DNA from: Strigops habroptila
Lineage: Eukaryota > Chordata > Aves > Psittaciformes > Psittacidae
DNA length: 64,000 bases
Assembly: GCF_004027225.2 (NCBI RefSeq)
Contig: NC_044277.2
Span: 41,102,305 to 41,166,304, forward strand
Direction: 5' to 3'
The notes beneath the pieces were generated by a model. The model saw nothing but the letters and a program-made list of their open reading frames with translations. It was not told the origin of the DNA and did not search any database. Of this stretch, positions 12,959 through 25,500 are shown in pieces. Positions within the stretch are counted from its first letter, which is position 1; each line of letters begins with the position of its first letter. The position numbers were made by a program, and so were the translations under genes.

Positions 12959-14414
12959 CTTTTTGTTTTGTGTATCTATTTTTTACATAACTGCATAATT
13001 TCACCCTTAATACAGATGTATATGAAGAAACCCATGAACCCAGATGGATAGCAAATAATTTCGTCATACAAGCTTTAGCTAAGTGCTTATTTACATGCTG
13101 GGTAGTTTCTAGTGGCTTCTACTGCCCTATGGGTTTGAAACCATTTGGATACTACTCTATTCGTAGGTCCTAACCACTAACTTTGTGTTCATTATGGGTT
13201 AAAATTAAAATTTTGAGCTTTGTTTTGCACTATTCTCATAAGCTGTTTTCTGCAGCCTTCTGTAACTTCTCAGATCCCAGTTTCATATCATACACTTCTA
13301 TTCTCTTTCATCCTTTGTTTCCTCTCTTGTCCTTTTATCCATCATCTTTCCTTCACTCTTCACTTAATCTTCTCCTACCTACCTTTACCTGCTGCAAATT
13401 GGGAAACTAATGCAATGCTTGCTACTGCCATATAGTTCACTCATATGCATATTGTTTCCCATAGACATATTCAATTATATAATTTCAAAAGCAGTATCTT
13501 ATCTAGCTAATTTCTAATCTAGTTTCATAATTTTTACCTTTCTCACCACTGCTCCAAGAGCTGGAGGAATAAACCAGGCGAGAATATTCAGTCCATTTAA
13601 TTTCTTCTACTATATACCTAAAGGTGTGGTGTACAACCACAGATGATGGATTCTAGGAAAGTACTCTAATTAGCTGAGACCAGATCCACCCAGAGATCCT
13701 CTACATCTCTCTTAACAATCTAGTTTCATATAATTTACTAAATAATGTGCTCCTCAGACACAGTTATGAAGTTTCACTTTTACTGCCCCAGCCATATGCA
13801 CATATATCAAAGACTTATAATAGTCAACTACATCATCCAAAAAGCAAAAACAAGGAAAAAAAAGTGTAAAACTTCTGCCAAATTTGGAGAAAAACATATT
13901 TTTTTTTTCTTTCTGCTTTTTTGTTGAAAGCATCAAAAGTTTGGAGGAGGCTAAAAGAAAATATGTTCTGTCACAAGACCTTTAAAAAGCAACATGCATG
14001 TTGCATATTAAGCAAAAATCTTTTACTAAGTCTGTTGGATCTAATGTATTATTTCTCTGTTTCTCATAAAAATTACTTAAAATGTAGGCTATTATATCCT
14101 ATGAACTTACAAAAATAGCATGGTAGTTTTAATGACCTTTATAGAAGAAATGACTGCTTCCCTGTCTTTTTGGTAGCCTGTTAGTAAAAGATAAGTTTTA
14201 TACAGTCCAAAAGAAAACTAAATTAATGTTTATAACACTCAATCTTATCGCTTAAGAGATTTGAATCCTCTTATGAAAAAGAAAACCAAACATATAAAAT
14301 TAATCTTCTCACTTTACCAAAACATTAAACGTGTTAGAAATTAAAATAGAGACATTTTGGGTTTTGACATATTTATAACATGCATAGTTTTTCTCATCTT
14401 TCCTACTTAAAGAT
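12959..14414. other. Intergenic sequence without a gene
   Basis: AT-rich, with a pyrimidine-rich patch at about 13255-13385. Short frames only, none recognised. Confidence 0.6.
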
Positions 14415-14847
14415 GAAAGCAGCTGTAAAAATGATCAGAGGGATGGAGCACCTCTCCCATGAGAAAAGGCTGAAAGAGTTTGGGTTGTTCAGCCTGGAGA
14501 AGAGTTCAGGGAGATCTTATTGCAGCCTTTTAGTTCTTAAAAGGGGCCTATAAGAAAGATGGGGCCTCTTTATCAGGGCCTGTTGTGACAGAACAAGGGG
14601 TAATATCTTTTCAACTAAAAGAGGGAAGATTCAGGCTCGATGTAAGGAAAAAATTCTTTACAGTGAGTGTGGTAAAACACTGGAACAGGTTCCCCAGAGA
14701 GGTGGTAGATGCGCCATCCCCAGAGACATTTAAGGCCAGTTTGGATGTGGTTCTGGGCAACCTGATCTCATTGCAGGGGGGTTGGACTACATGACCTTTG
14801 AAGGTCCCTTCCAGCCCATACTATCCTATGGTTCCACGATTCTGTGT
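14415..14847 (+). mobile_element. CR1 LINE 3' fragment
   Basis: Sense-oriented CR1. It runs from the gatcagagggatggagcacctc segment, through the characteristic ggaacaggttccccagagag and the ggttggactacatgacc motif, to the terminal cacgattctgtg. About 430 bp remain and the 5' part is missing. Confidence 0.92.
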
Positions 14848-17667
14848 AAGAAAGATACCTAATAGATTGTCATTCCAAGTAAGTGGTTGGTCTTAAAAGC
14901 CTCTGAAATTATTGCACATAGGCCAGCTGACTACCAGTAAGAGGACTAACAATAGTGTATTATCAGCCCATACACAGAAGAAAGGCTCTACAAGTTAAAT
15001 GTTAATTCATGTAAGTTAAATTACATATTTTTCCATATTTGATTAACAAACCCAGACAAAATTACAGGCAAAATCCCGATATTTATCTATATCAGAATAA
15101 AATTTTTGCTATTATTTAAGATACAGAATACAGCAACTTCCTTTAACATGACTCATTCAAGAAAAGGTCACAGAGTGTTTGGCTTCAAACTATTAATCAT
15201 GGTGGCATATGATTTTTCTCAGTTCAAAGGACTATGTTGCTTCTAAAAAAACAGCATTATAAATTTAGCAAAACACCCTATTGATTTAAGAAAAGGATGA
15301 CAAAAAGTCTGTTGTTGACTCACTGTCAGCTACAGCCAGAGACAAATCAACATATTTCCATGGAGAATGTCTCGTGCTTGCAGTTTACAATCAATGAGTA
15401 GGACAGAGGCGATAATATATGACACTTTCTGCTGACACATTCATTTTGTATCCTAATATAGCTCTGAGACAAGTTTCAAACGGTTGAAAGCAAAAACACT
15501 AAAGGAAGACATTTATTTTGCCATCATGAGTCATGGGGGGGGGGGGGAACTAATGAAAATAGGTATCCATAACCTTTTGAAAGAGAAGAATTGCTTAATA
15601 TACCCTATTATTTGTAAAATATCATTACAGATGAACAGGTTACTTCTATAAATGACAAACACTTGTCTTGGTACAAAATTGTAAAAGATTTTTTTTATAT
15701 TTGATTGCATAACTGAATTTTACAGTATGTCAACTGTTTTCTAGATGTGATCTGTTTGTTATGTCTATGAACAATATTACTTACACTCTTATCAGTGACT
15801 ACAGACCACTGGAACCCTTCCATTGCTACAATCTCAGGCTTCTTCTTAACAGAAGAAAAAACCATGAAAACACAAGCAGTAAATTGGAAAAGTAATCTGA
15901 AGAAGGTCAGACAGCCAATCATGAGAAATACATCCTTGAGACCTGCGTTACAGATTCCATTTATTTCCTTTTTCAGTTCATTTCAGTCATTTTCATCTTT
16001 AATATTTTTCTTTTCTAGCATGTGTTTTCAACGTTTTAAAATACGAACTGGGCATAGTTTATATTCTGATGGCTAAAATAATACTTCTGGCTCTGTGCCA
16101 TGCTTTGCCGGCAGCCAGGAGCACTCCCAACATGACTGTTCCAGGAGGCTTGAGAATGCTAACACTGCCCTAGCAGAGGATTTTACAGCAAGAGAAGAAA
16201 AGCTTCCTACACTCTCCTAACCAGATGTATGAGGCACATCACTTTTGGTAATTATCATGCTATTCTTGCTTACTCAGGGCAACAAAAGAAGCTACGATTG
16301 TATCACATTTTGCCTGATAAAGCATGTAAGAGTTGTGATCACTTAAATGGGGCGTAAGAGGTGGAACGCACTGATAGATTACAGGTATTCCAAATATATG
16401 TATGTGACTCAAGCCCCAACACATTTTCTTTGGAACTGATTCTGCGTGCTTCAGAAGAGTGTGATCATGATCTACAGCATGTGTAACACTGTTCAATTGC
16501 TTAATGCAATTCATGTCTGAGAAGAGTGTATTTCAAAATCTACAGCAAAGAAAATCTCTATTACTAAAAATTACAAATGCCTTAGCAAGGTTACAGTACC
16601 AACTACCTGTCTGAAGTGGACAGGAGAAGGACAGTGTGCAGTTCTAAAAGAAAATCAAAGTGGCAAGGAAGTCTTACAGACCAGTAGGAATATTCTGTGA
16701 AGTAACCTGGCACATAAACATGGCCTGGAGTAAATGATGATTTAGTCCTTTTTGAAGATGCCTTTTTCAATTAAGAAGCTCTAGCACTTTTGGGCAACCT
16801 TATTCTGATCTAAAGTTTGATAAGCATACAACCACTTTTATCTAAGACAGTTATGCTGAGTACGCTTACCCCAATTGCAGATTAACAAGGCCAAAGATGC
16901 AGAGACACCAGAACTTGCATACGTAGATCCTGCCGATCTTACGTGTGGAATCTTTCAAGTCTCACCTGTCAAAGCAACACCATACAAATGTGACTAAACT
17001 ACTTCCAGAGCCAGGTCACACCTGAAAGGAGCACACTACATGGCTGCCTAGACAGTTTCAGAAGTCCACATCAACAGCCTCTGAAGCCAGCTTGGTGTTT
17101 CTCTACTTGTCAAAGCTGGGGGTTACAATGTGACACATGGCTGTGCAGTCAGACTAGCCCATTATATATTCATACATCTATGAGTGGGTTGGTGCTGTAC
17201 GTACAAGTAAAGGCACTCAGCTTGGGTTTGGCACTCTGAGAGTGGGGGGGCTGAAACAGTTCCCTTCCTGAGAAGTTGAACACTACTTACTATAAAGCTT
17301 TGGAAATAGCATGGTGGCTGGTGAGGTACAGATGAGAGTCAGACGAGAAGGTACACTCCAGTATCTTGGAGCAAAGAATGCAAAAGTAAAATATTTTAAA
17401 AGTACGATAGGCAGGCCAAACATTTAGAGTAAAAGAAACTGTTTCCCAGCAGTTACTTAATTAATTTTCCCTTTGTGTTACTTATAATTTTCTCAGTAAT
17501 ACATCATTTTTTGCTCTGAGACAAGATGTCAGTGTGGGAACACCAAGTCTGCAAGACAGAACAAACCCACTGCAGCACTTCCCCATTTCAGAGCCCTCTT
17601 CCTGAAACAGGCTACGCCAATGACAACATATGACACAGAGTTAAGTACATGCTCAGTGTATTCATCC
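14848..17667. other. Intergenic sequence without a gene
   Basis: AT-rich, with a 13-base G run at 15535-15547. Nothing else is supported. Confidence 0.6.
15535..15547. repeat. Poly(G) run
   Basis: Thirteen consecutive G residues. Confidence 0.9.
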
Positions 17668-18433
17668 GAATCACAGCATGTTTTGGGTTGGAAGGGACCT
17701 TAAAGCTCATCTAGTTCCAACCACCCTGCCACAGGCAGGGACACCTTCTACTATTAAATTAATTGCTCAAAGCCCCATCCAACCTGGCCTTGAACACTGC
17801 CAGAGATGGGGCAGCCACAGCTTCTCTGGGCAAGCTGTTCCAGTACTCACTACCCTCACAGTAAAGAAATTATTTCTTATATTTAAATCTGAACCTACCC
17901 TCTATTCAGTTTAAAGCCACTACTTCCTGTCCTATCACTACAGGCCCTTTTAAAAAGTCCTTCTCCAGGTTTCTTGTAGTCCCCCTTTGGGTGCTGGAAG
18001 GCTGCTCTAAGTTCTCTTGTGAGACTTCTCCAGGCTAAACAACCCCAGCTCTCCCAGACTGTCTTCATAGCAGAGGTGCTCCAGCCCTCTGATCATCTTC
18101 GTGGCCTTCTCTGAACTCGCTTGAGCAGGTTCACATCCCTCTTGTGTTGGGGACCCCAGAGGTGAACACAGTTTTGCAGGTGGGGTCACATGAGAGCAGA
18201 GTAGAGGGGGAGAATCACTTCCCTCAACCTGCTGGCCATGCTCTTTTTGATGCAGCCCATGATATGGTTGGCTTTCTGGGCTGCAAATGCACATTGCTGA
18301 GTTACACTGAGCTTCTTGTCAACCAACACCTCCACGTCCTGCTCCTCTGGGCCGCTCTTAATCCATTCTCCACACAGCCTGTGTTTGTGCTTGGAATTGC
18401 GCTGACCCATGTGCAGGACCTTGCACGCAATTG
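17668..18433 (-). mobile_element. CR1 LINE 3' portion with remnant of ORF2 end
   Basis: About 765 bp of CR1 in reverse orientation, starting gaatcacagcatgttttggg. On the minus strand a frame at about 18186-18410 preserves the end of the CR1 reverse-transcriptase ORF (recognisable AAQKANHIMGCIKKSMASR). It lacks the rest of ORF2, so it is dead. This is the longest CR1 in the window. Confidence 0.92.
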
Positions 18434-21257
18434 CCAGAAGTGATATCTATTGTAGGGAGCAGAGGACAGTATCTGAAAACTGTAACTGCTACTTATATAG
18501 CACATATTTTTTGCACTCTACACCTGTAAAACTGATCAGTCAAAACTTGTAAAGAAAGAAAATATTGTATGAAGACAAGAATAATCAGAAGGCATGCAAA
18601 ACAGACATAGTAAATCAACTAAAAATAATTTTTCAAGAAAAATACTTGGTTTGTATATATTTTCTGTAGCATTTGAAAATATTTAGAAGTTTATATGAAC
18701 ATAAAGTTGAAACTGACCGAAATCAAGCTGAGATGCAATGATACCTAAATGGTTTTAATTAACTGAACTGAGATATGCAAAAAATATAAGCAATGTAAAT
18801 TACACATTGTTATTTTTATGTTGACAAGATTATATTCAACGCATGCAGTTTGCACCAGTCTACTTTAAGCTAATGCCATTTTTAGGAAGGCCAAAATGCC
18901 AACTTTTTTCTACATAAATAAGAAAATAAATGTGTCTAACTACTCAACTATATGACATCATCTTTATTTGGAAATTGTTGTACATATATAATTTTCTGCT
19001 CAATATGCTAACAGATAAGTCTCAATACTTAAACTTAACGATCACTAGTAGCAATCTCAAATTTATCTAAAAAATGGCAGCCTGGATTACATGCTTTTCT
19101 ATCAGGCATCTGAATGCTATAACCTTCACCAGCAGCACAGAAAAAAGACAAACCGGTCTTCCACCTAGTTCAGACTTTCTTGATCTGCATGATCATGAAA
19201 ACGAAGAGTATCAGGACAAAGTATCAAAAGAGTAAATAATGCTTAAATCTACACAGGCAGTAAAAAACTCCCAAACTTTCACAGAATAATGAAGTTTTGG
19301 GAGCATGTTAGCCTATACAATCCATTGTTTTCTGAGGGTGAAAAGATGTTCACTGTGCTTCAACTAAGAAGTGCTGCACATGGGTTTTGAATTCAAGTAT
19401 TTTATACAGAGCTGTCATGTAATACTTAAGCTGAGGTAACATTTTTTTAAAGAACATTAACTTCTTACACTAAAAACAAAGATTGTCCACATTATGCACA
19501 TCTCAAATTCAAAATAATGTGACAACAAATATGTTTCACATTAAGAGGCAGAATTTACATACTGCAACAGAAAACATGTATCTTACTTCTAGTTTGACAA
19601 TGGACAAGACAAGTTAAGAGCAGATTTGGAGAATCGTACATGCTTGAGCAGAATTTTCTACTAGACCTGAATGCCAAAGTTTCTTTTCAGCTCTGAGAGA
19701 AGGCAGCAGAACGACCTTCCTAACTGGATGCCTATGTCCACTGTAAATTGAAAAAAAATTGTATCAGTTCAAGCATAACATGGTAATCTACTGGGGAAAA
19801 AAGCTATCCGAAAAATTCTTTTAAAATTAAATGAGCAAAATATGGTCATAACTCCTGTCCTGAGTGAATATTAAGTGCACCTTGTCTGACAAGTAATGAG
19901 TGTGTGTTGGTCATGCACAAGATCTAGGATGCGATGAAAAAGGGAATGAAACCCAGGAAATCCTCATACATACAATAGGCAGGGAATTATACACACTTAC
20001 TACATCTATCTAAAAATTTTTAATAGGAAAAAATATTCAACACACAAAGCCAGCAAAAATTATAAGTTGACTGTCTGATGGCAAGGCATATTTTAACATT
20101 AAAATGAAATTTATTTGTTTCTCCTCCCCTCCATTTCTCTCATGCAAGGAGGCATCAGTTACAGCAGTGACAGTATGGCAATTTGCAGGACTATGTTAAT
20201 CCCTCAGTCCAGCTAAAAAAAGACAATTATTTGTCAGTCATAGCCTAGCAGAAATTATCCCCCTTATCTTGCAAATTATCTCCACCTTAGTTGTTGCCAT
20301 CTATAACCATTGTGTGCCGCAGGTATTAACTAATTTCGCCCTGCCACAGAGTAATACTTACTCCTGGCCTCTTACCAGCTACATTTATGTGTACCTCATT
20401 TCTCAGGGATTTACTTAGAAATCCTGTTCCACCAGTACTCAAACTTTGGCTAGAGCTCAAAACTTTATGCTTCTCAGCTGCATTTCATAAAATTCTCGAT
20501 GCTTAAACCACTCCAGATAAATTATCATTGTAAATGTCACCAAGTTACTTAAATTGCTGGTTTTATTATAAAATCCACTCTAGATCTTCAGGCTTTTGTA
20601 TCTGGTAGCCTGAAATCCATAAACACTGCACCTTTTGCCTGATCATTTGATGAATATGAATTTACTGCTCCACAAACGCGAATATAATCCATTTTCTGAT
20701 ACTGATCTCTGGCATTTCTCATTCCTTTCCTCAATGGAAAGCTGATTAGCCACACTGCTGCAAGTCCTGACACCTGTGTACTTTTAATTCTTCAAAACAC
20801 CAGAAGCAGCCTACTTTCCCTACTCTTTGACTCCCCAAATCTCATGTCGTTCCTCTAGCCCCCTTTGACACCAAACATGAGACGGTGAATTAGAAACCTC
20901 ACTTCAGAGCTCAGAATGACCCAATACTTTTGATCACCCGGCCTTCACCAGCCTGTACAGAGGCTGCAAGGTAGTTTGAACTCTGCTTACTCCTGTCTAT
21001 TCCCTTCCACAGTACTTCCTCTTTTCCAAAATTCCTCTGAGCTTTCCCTGGGATCTCTCTTCCTCCCTGTAGTTTTTCAAACTATCTCATCTTTTGGAGC
21101 ATTGGCAACACTGAAGCCTCAAGGCCCTTTTTCAGGAGAGAGGCAGCCATCGCGAGAGGCCTAGAAGGGGTAGCTGAAGAGACACCCCTTGCCTCTGCAT
21201 GTTGGAGAAAGGCGAAAATGCCATAAAATGAGGAAGCCTGGTGAAAGCAGAGCCATT
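18434..21257. other. Intergenic sequence without a gene
   Basis: AT-rich unique-looking DNA. Short open frames show no domain. Confidence 0.6.
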
Positions 21258-21812
21258 TCATAGAATCAACCAGGTTGGAAAAGACCTTTAAGATCATCAA
21301 GTCCAACCTTTACCCTAGGTCTGCCAAGTCCACCATAAACCATGTCACTAAGGGCCTCATCTACATGTTTTCTGAACACTTCCAAGGACGGCGATTCCAC
21401 CACTGCCCTGGGCAGCCAGTTCCAATGCCTGACTATGCTTTTGGTGAAGAAATTTTTCTTAATATCCAATCTAAACCTCCCATGGCACAGCTTGAGGCCA
21501 TTTCCTCTTGTGCTATCACCTGTAACTTGGGAGATCAGCCACCTCCTCTCTCCATCCTCCTTTCAGGCAGTTGTAGAGAGTGATGATTCCCCCTGAGCCT
21601 TCTCTTCTCCAGACTAAACAACCCCCAGTTCCCTCAGCCATTCCTCATCAGATTTGTGCTCTAAGTCCCTCACCAGCTTCGTTGCCCTTCTCTCAGCAAC
21701 CTAATACAGCTCTTGTAGTGACCGGTCCAGAAGTGAACCCAGCATTCGAGGTGCGGCCACACCAGTGACGAGTTCAGAGGGACGATCACTACCCTGGCCC
21801 TGCTGGCCCCCA
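21258..21812 (-). mobile_element. CR1 LINE 3' fragment next to the CpG island
   Basis: Reverse-oriented CR1. It begins tcatagaatcaaccaggttgg, continues through gggcagccagttccaatgcc and ctccagactaaacaaccccc, and ends near cctggccctgctggcc. Its truncated 5' end lies about 280 bp upstream of the CCAAT pair. The right boundary is approximate because it merges into GC-rich sequence. Confidence 0.9.
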
Positions 21813-22093
21813 CACCGGGCTCTTTAAGCGTTTTCTTAACCGGGCCCGAGTGTCCTCCTCCGCCCTCCTGCGGTGCTGCCGCTCCGCCCCCCGCGGCCGG
21901 CCCCGACCCCCAGCCGCGCAGTCCTTCCCCACTTGCCCTCAGGAGACCCGCGGGCACACGGGCGACGCGGCCCCAGGGAAGGGTTTGCAGGCTGCCGTGG
22001 GAGGGGCGAGCCTGCGGCCGGGCGCGACCGCGAGCGCAAGGATCCCCCCATCCCCAGGCGACTGCTGACGAGCGCCGTGAACGCCGGCCTCCC

Positions 22094-22125
22094 ATTGGCT
22101 CTCAGGCTGGCAACGCGAGGCCAAT
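22094..22125. promoter_or_regulatory. Inverted pair of CCAAT boxes (NF-Y-like)
   Basis: ATTGG at 22094-22098 (reverse strand AGCCAATGG) and CCAATCAG from 22121 are both good NF-Y-type sites. Their centres are 27 bp apart. Paired CCAAT boxes at roughly this spacing are typical of NF-Y promoters, and they sit upstream of the likely start region. Confidence 0.65.
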
Positions 22126-22215
22126 CAGGGCTGGGATCGGAGCGGCTCACGTCCCCCTCCTCCCCCTTTCAAGGCGCCCCGTGGGGCGGAGGGAGACCGG
22201 CCGTTCGGAGGCAGG

Positions 22216-22225
22216 ATCACGTGAC
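22216..22225. promoter_or_regulatory. E-box ATCACGTGAC (USF/TFE-type)
   Basis: The core CACGTG is at 22218-22223, within a near-palindrome that differs only in the first base from GTCACGTGAC, the pattern bound by USF and MiT/TFE factors. It sits about 90 bp downstream of the CCAAT pair and next to a TGTTTAC forkhead-like site at 22230-22236. Confidence 0.5.
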
Positions 22226-22229
22226 TGTC

Positions 22230-22453
22230 TGTTTACATCCTCTCAGCTGTTGGGGCCCCTCCTCCCTCCCGCCGTCTCTCACACCGGCACCAACGGCCCG
22301 CGGGCCGCTCCGTCGGGCCAGGGTAACGCCGGGCGCACGCAGCCATCCTCTCCCTCCGCGATCGCTTGCGCTGCCGCTCCCGCCTGCGTCTTCCTACAGG
22401 GTGGGTCTCGCTGCTGCCGCCCCGCGCAGGGTCCGGGCTCCGCTGCAGAACGG
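22230..22453 (+). other. PCMTD1: Candidate non-coding first exon of PCMTD1
   Basis: A strong splice donor, CGG|GTGAGT, ends a GC-rich segment at 22453, about 230 bp downstream of the E-box. Other donors occur at 22571 (GACG|GTGAGT), 22758 and 23019, so alternative first exons are possible. The transcription start is not fixed by sequence and the left boundary is nominal. Confidence 0.4.
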
Positions 22454-22471
22454 GTGAGTGTCCCGCGGGAG

Positions 22472-22520
22472 AGAGGAGGAGGAGGAGGAGGGGGGCGAAG
22501 GGAACGCGAGGGGAGGCGCA
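22472..22520 (+). repeat. (AGG)n and G-rich tract after the first-exon donor
   Basis: An AGG trinucleotide run at about 22474-22492 leads into a six-G run and further G clusters to about 22516. The spacing of G runs could allow a G-quadruplex on the + (transcribed RNA) strand just inside intron 1. Confidence 0.6.
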
Positions 22521-25500
22521 GAACTGCGCTTCCCAGTTGAAATGTGCAGTGGGGGAGAGCAGCCGGGACGGTGAGTTGCGGCGGCGGGGTAGTGTGGGGA
22601 GCGCGGCCCGCCGACCTCTGCCCGCCCCTTGTTCCTCTTCCTCCCCCGCCCCGGGCGCTCCGGTTGCCATTGTCCGTTGGCCCTGCACGCAGGCGCGCGC
22701 CCTTGTGAGGCGCGGGGGGTGGAGGGATGGGAAGGTTGTTTTCGTGCAGCTGGGACAGGGTGAGGGCTTGCTGCCGCTCGCCTCTGCGGGGTGGGGAGGG
22801 AGGGCGGGCGCCCTTGGCAGCCCGCTCCTCCTCCTGCTTTACCCGGTCCCCTCTCCACCCCCCGCATCCTTTCGCCGCCTGCGTAATAAATAATCTCTGG
22901 CCCAAAAAGGGCCGGGAGGAGAGGCGGTTGGTGTAGCCGTCGAGGCCTGGGGCAGGTGTGAGGGGACGGGAGGGAAGGCTCCAGCCTCGAGGTCTGGGCG
23001 GGGGGGGTGTCGGGTAGAGGTGAGGTGGAGGCAGCGCTCGGCCCCCGCTGCGGCTGTGCGCCCTGCCCGCCTCCGCCTGCTGACGGCTGGGGGTTTGCCT
23101 TTGAGGAAGTGCACTGAGAAACGGATTCTCTCCCGAATCCTTGTAATCTCAGGGCCTGGTCGGGGCTGCACCTTACAGGCCGAGACGTTTTGGAGGAGGC
23201 AAGAGGGAGTGTGAGGCAACGTTTTGTTTTGATTTGTTTCAAGAAAACCCTGTGGGCTAAGGAGGGGTATTTCTTTCGAGAGAGGAGGTGGTGTGGCAGC
23301 AGCGAGGGGAAAATACGTTGTTTACGTAAGTGAAGTGTGTGAGGTGCAGGGTAACTTTGCTCGCCGCCCCGCACGCAACGGTGGGCGATGCTGGCTGCTG
23401 CTGCAGGGAAGGAGGAGGCTGCCCCTGCCCCCCGCTTTGGCATAAACGCACGTTTTGTGTCTGTTTACATTGTGGTCTCTGTTTTGGCTGGGAGCAGCGT
23501 AAGGGGAGGAGCAGGAACTCGCTGCGGGGCAGCTACCTCCTCCCCTCTATTTTCTTTGTTGTAAGTCTGTTCGGGGGAGGCGTCCTGGGGTCACGTCTGC
23601 TTGTAGCTGAGCTGCGGTCTGCGGTTAATGTGATTCCTCGTTGGCCCGAGACTTCGGGTCGCCTCCTTCTGTGCATGTGCAGGTCTTGCCTCTCCACCGT
23701 CGTCCCCCTCCTCTTCCTGGCTTCGGCAGTTGTCAGCTGCTCCGAGTGAAGTTGGAGGAAGGGGAAGGGCGGAGGGGGAAGGAATCTTGGCGTTTATTTG
23801 ATACGCAGGCAGCAGCCTAGGCCTGCTTTGTGCAGCTCTGTCGTCTTTGACAGCAAAAGGGAAAAAGAAAAACCTCCCGTGGTGGAAGGGCGTATGTGTA
23901 TTCAGTTTTCTTGGTGGAAGACGAAGGAAAACATCTTTAGGGTCTGCAGGAGAAATGAGCTGGAAGTACTAAACTGCTGCAATGTGCAGCGAATGCTTGT
24001 GCCCTTGCAGTACTTACCAGTGCCCACGTAGCTACTGTTGTCCTAGTGGGTGGGTATTTTTTATTCCTGTCAAGTAAAAGTCAAGCACAGTTGAACTGCA
24101 GGCTTTAGCAAGGAAGTAAGGTTTCTTGTGAAAATGATCAGTAAACTGAGACACACACAAGAGACACACAGGTAATGCTAGTCGGCACTTCAGGGAATTA
24201 CGGAAAATACCCAGTCTCTCTTGGTCATATGCCCTCTGTATTATGGAGAATGCTTTTAAGATGAAAAAAATATAATCCTTAAAGTTCATAAATGATGAGG
24301 GTATATTATGCGAATGCCTTCGTAACCATGATTTGTTATTCTTGCAAATGAATCGTAGTACTTCTTTTTTTTCTTTCCTTGCCCCCCAGGACCTTTACCT
24401 TACTCTGGGCAGACCCCCTCTGGAAGGAATTAGGCTTGGATAAATGGAGCTGTCTGCTGCAGAACTCCTGCCTGATTCGTTGAGAAAGTTTGAAAAGTAC
24501 TGTGGATGTGTAGGTGGACAAATGTATGAAAGATCTATTGGTACTTTGACTCTGGGTCAATAGATATCATATAATTATAGGAATATAAGAAGTACGTGAG
24601 TGAGGTCACGGAGTCACAATGCTGCCTTTGGAGATGGACACTTAGCCAGATGTTCTTACAACAGTCTGTGTCCCTCAGAAATGCAAGGAAAAACAATTGG
24701 ATGTTGTTGGGAGGACAGCAGTGAGGAGAATGTCATGAAATCACAGAAACAGAAAAGAGTTTATAATGCTGGATAGCCCTGGATGGCCAAATGTTATCAT
24801 TGGGTCTGTGCAGGATTAGGTTCCTTCCTAATAATCTGCATCTGCATAATCTGCAGTCTTCAGAATTTTTCTAAAAATCTTTCTGCCTCTCATAATTTGC
24901 ATTTTCTCTGGGTATTCTTCATCCACTGTCAAAGTTTGCGCTGTGACTTGCTTTAGATAGTCGATCAGCCAGTTTCAATTTTGCAGTACTCTTATAAATC
25001 TATGAAGTCTTGCCATTTTTATTGTCCTGATCTTGGCAGATGGGTGATTTTTATTGCTTAGTCTTCTGTTTGCCTGTCAGTGGCTGCCCCAAGCTGAAGT
25101 AGCTCCTTTTGAAGAGGACCAGACTGCCGGACATGTATTGTAGTTTTCCATTCCTGTGCTGGGTCATACCAGAGCAGTCACTTGGATGTGTTTCTGTAAA
25201 CTTGAAGTGCAGTTGCTTTGAGATGGTGCGTGTTCTGAAGCTGCAGGTAGGTTTAGGCATGATACCACTGCAGGTGGAAGTTCCTAAAGAGCATATTTGT
25301 CTATGACTTCTTTATTTTTAGGCAAACTTGAAGAAGAAACAGTAACACACAGATCAAATTTGAAGTTCCTACTGCAAGACATGATCAGTAATACAGTTTT
25401 GTTTGTTTGTGTTTTCCCCAAAGTTATTCCCAAAACTCAATAACAGGGAAGATGATTTTTCTATGCTGTGTTCCAGAAAGGTTTATGCCAGGAGTTTTAA

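Larger units (their letters stand above)
21840..23120 (+). promoter_or_regulatory. PCMTD1: CpG island promoter of PCMTD1
   Basis: Base composition switches abruptly from AT-rich to strongly GC- and CpG-rich at about 21840. It stays so to about 23.1 kb, with a weaker GC-rich shoulder to about 23.8 kb. The island holds CCAAT boxes, GC boxes (CCGCCCC at 21884-21890 and GGGGCGG at 22183-22189) and an E-box. No TATA box stands out, which fits a dispersed housekeeping-type start. It is the only such island in the window and lies 18 kb upstream of the first coding exon in the right orientation. Assignment to PCMTD1 is inferred from position. A divergent transcript cannot be excluded. Confidence 0.85.

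Noticed and set aside
14585..14794. 69-codon + frame RKKFFTVSVVKHWNRFPREV
   Set aside because: It is the recurring apparent peptide of the CR1 3' region and not an independent gene.
22394..23443. 349-codon minus-strand open frame in the CpG island, plus several other long frames there
   Set aside because: GC-rich sequence depletes stop codons on all frames. The peptides are Pro/Arg/Ser/Gly-rich, overlap each other on both strands and show no domain.
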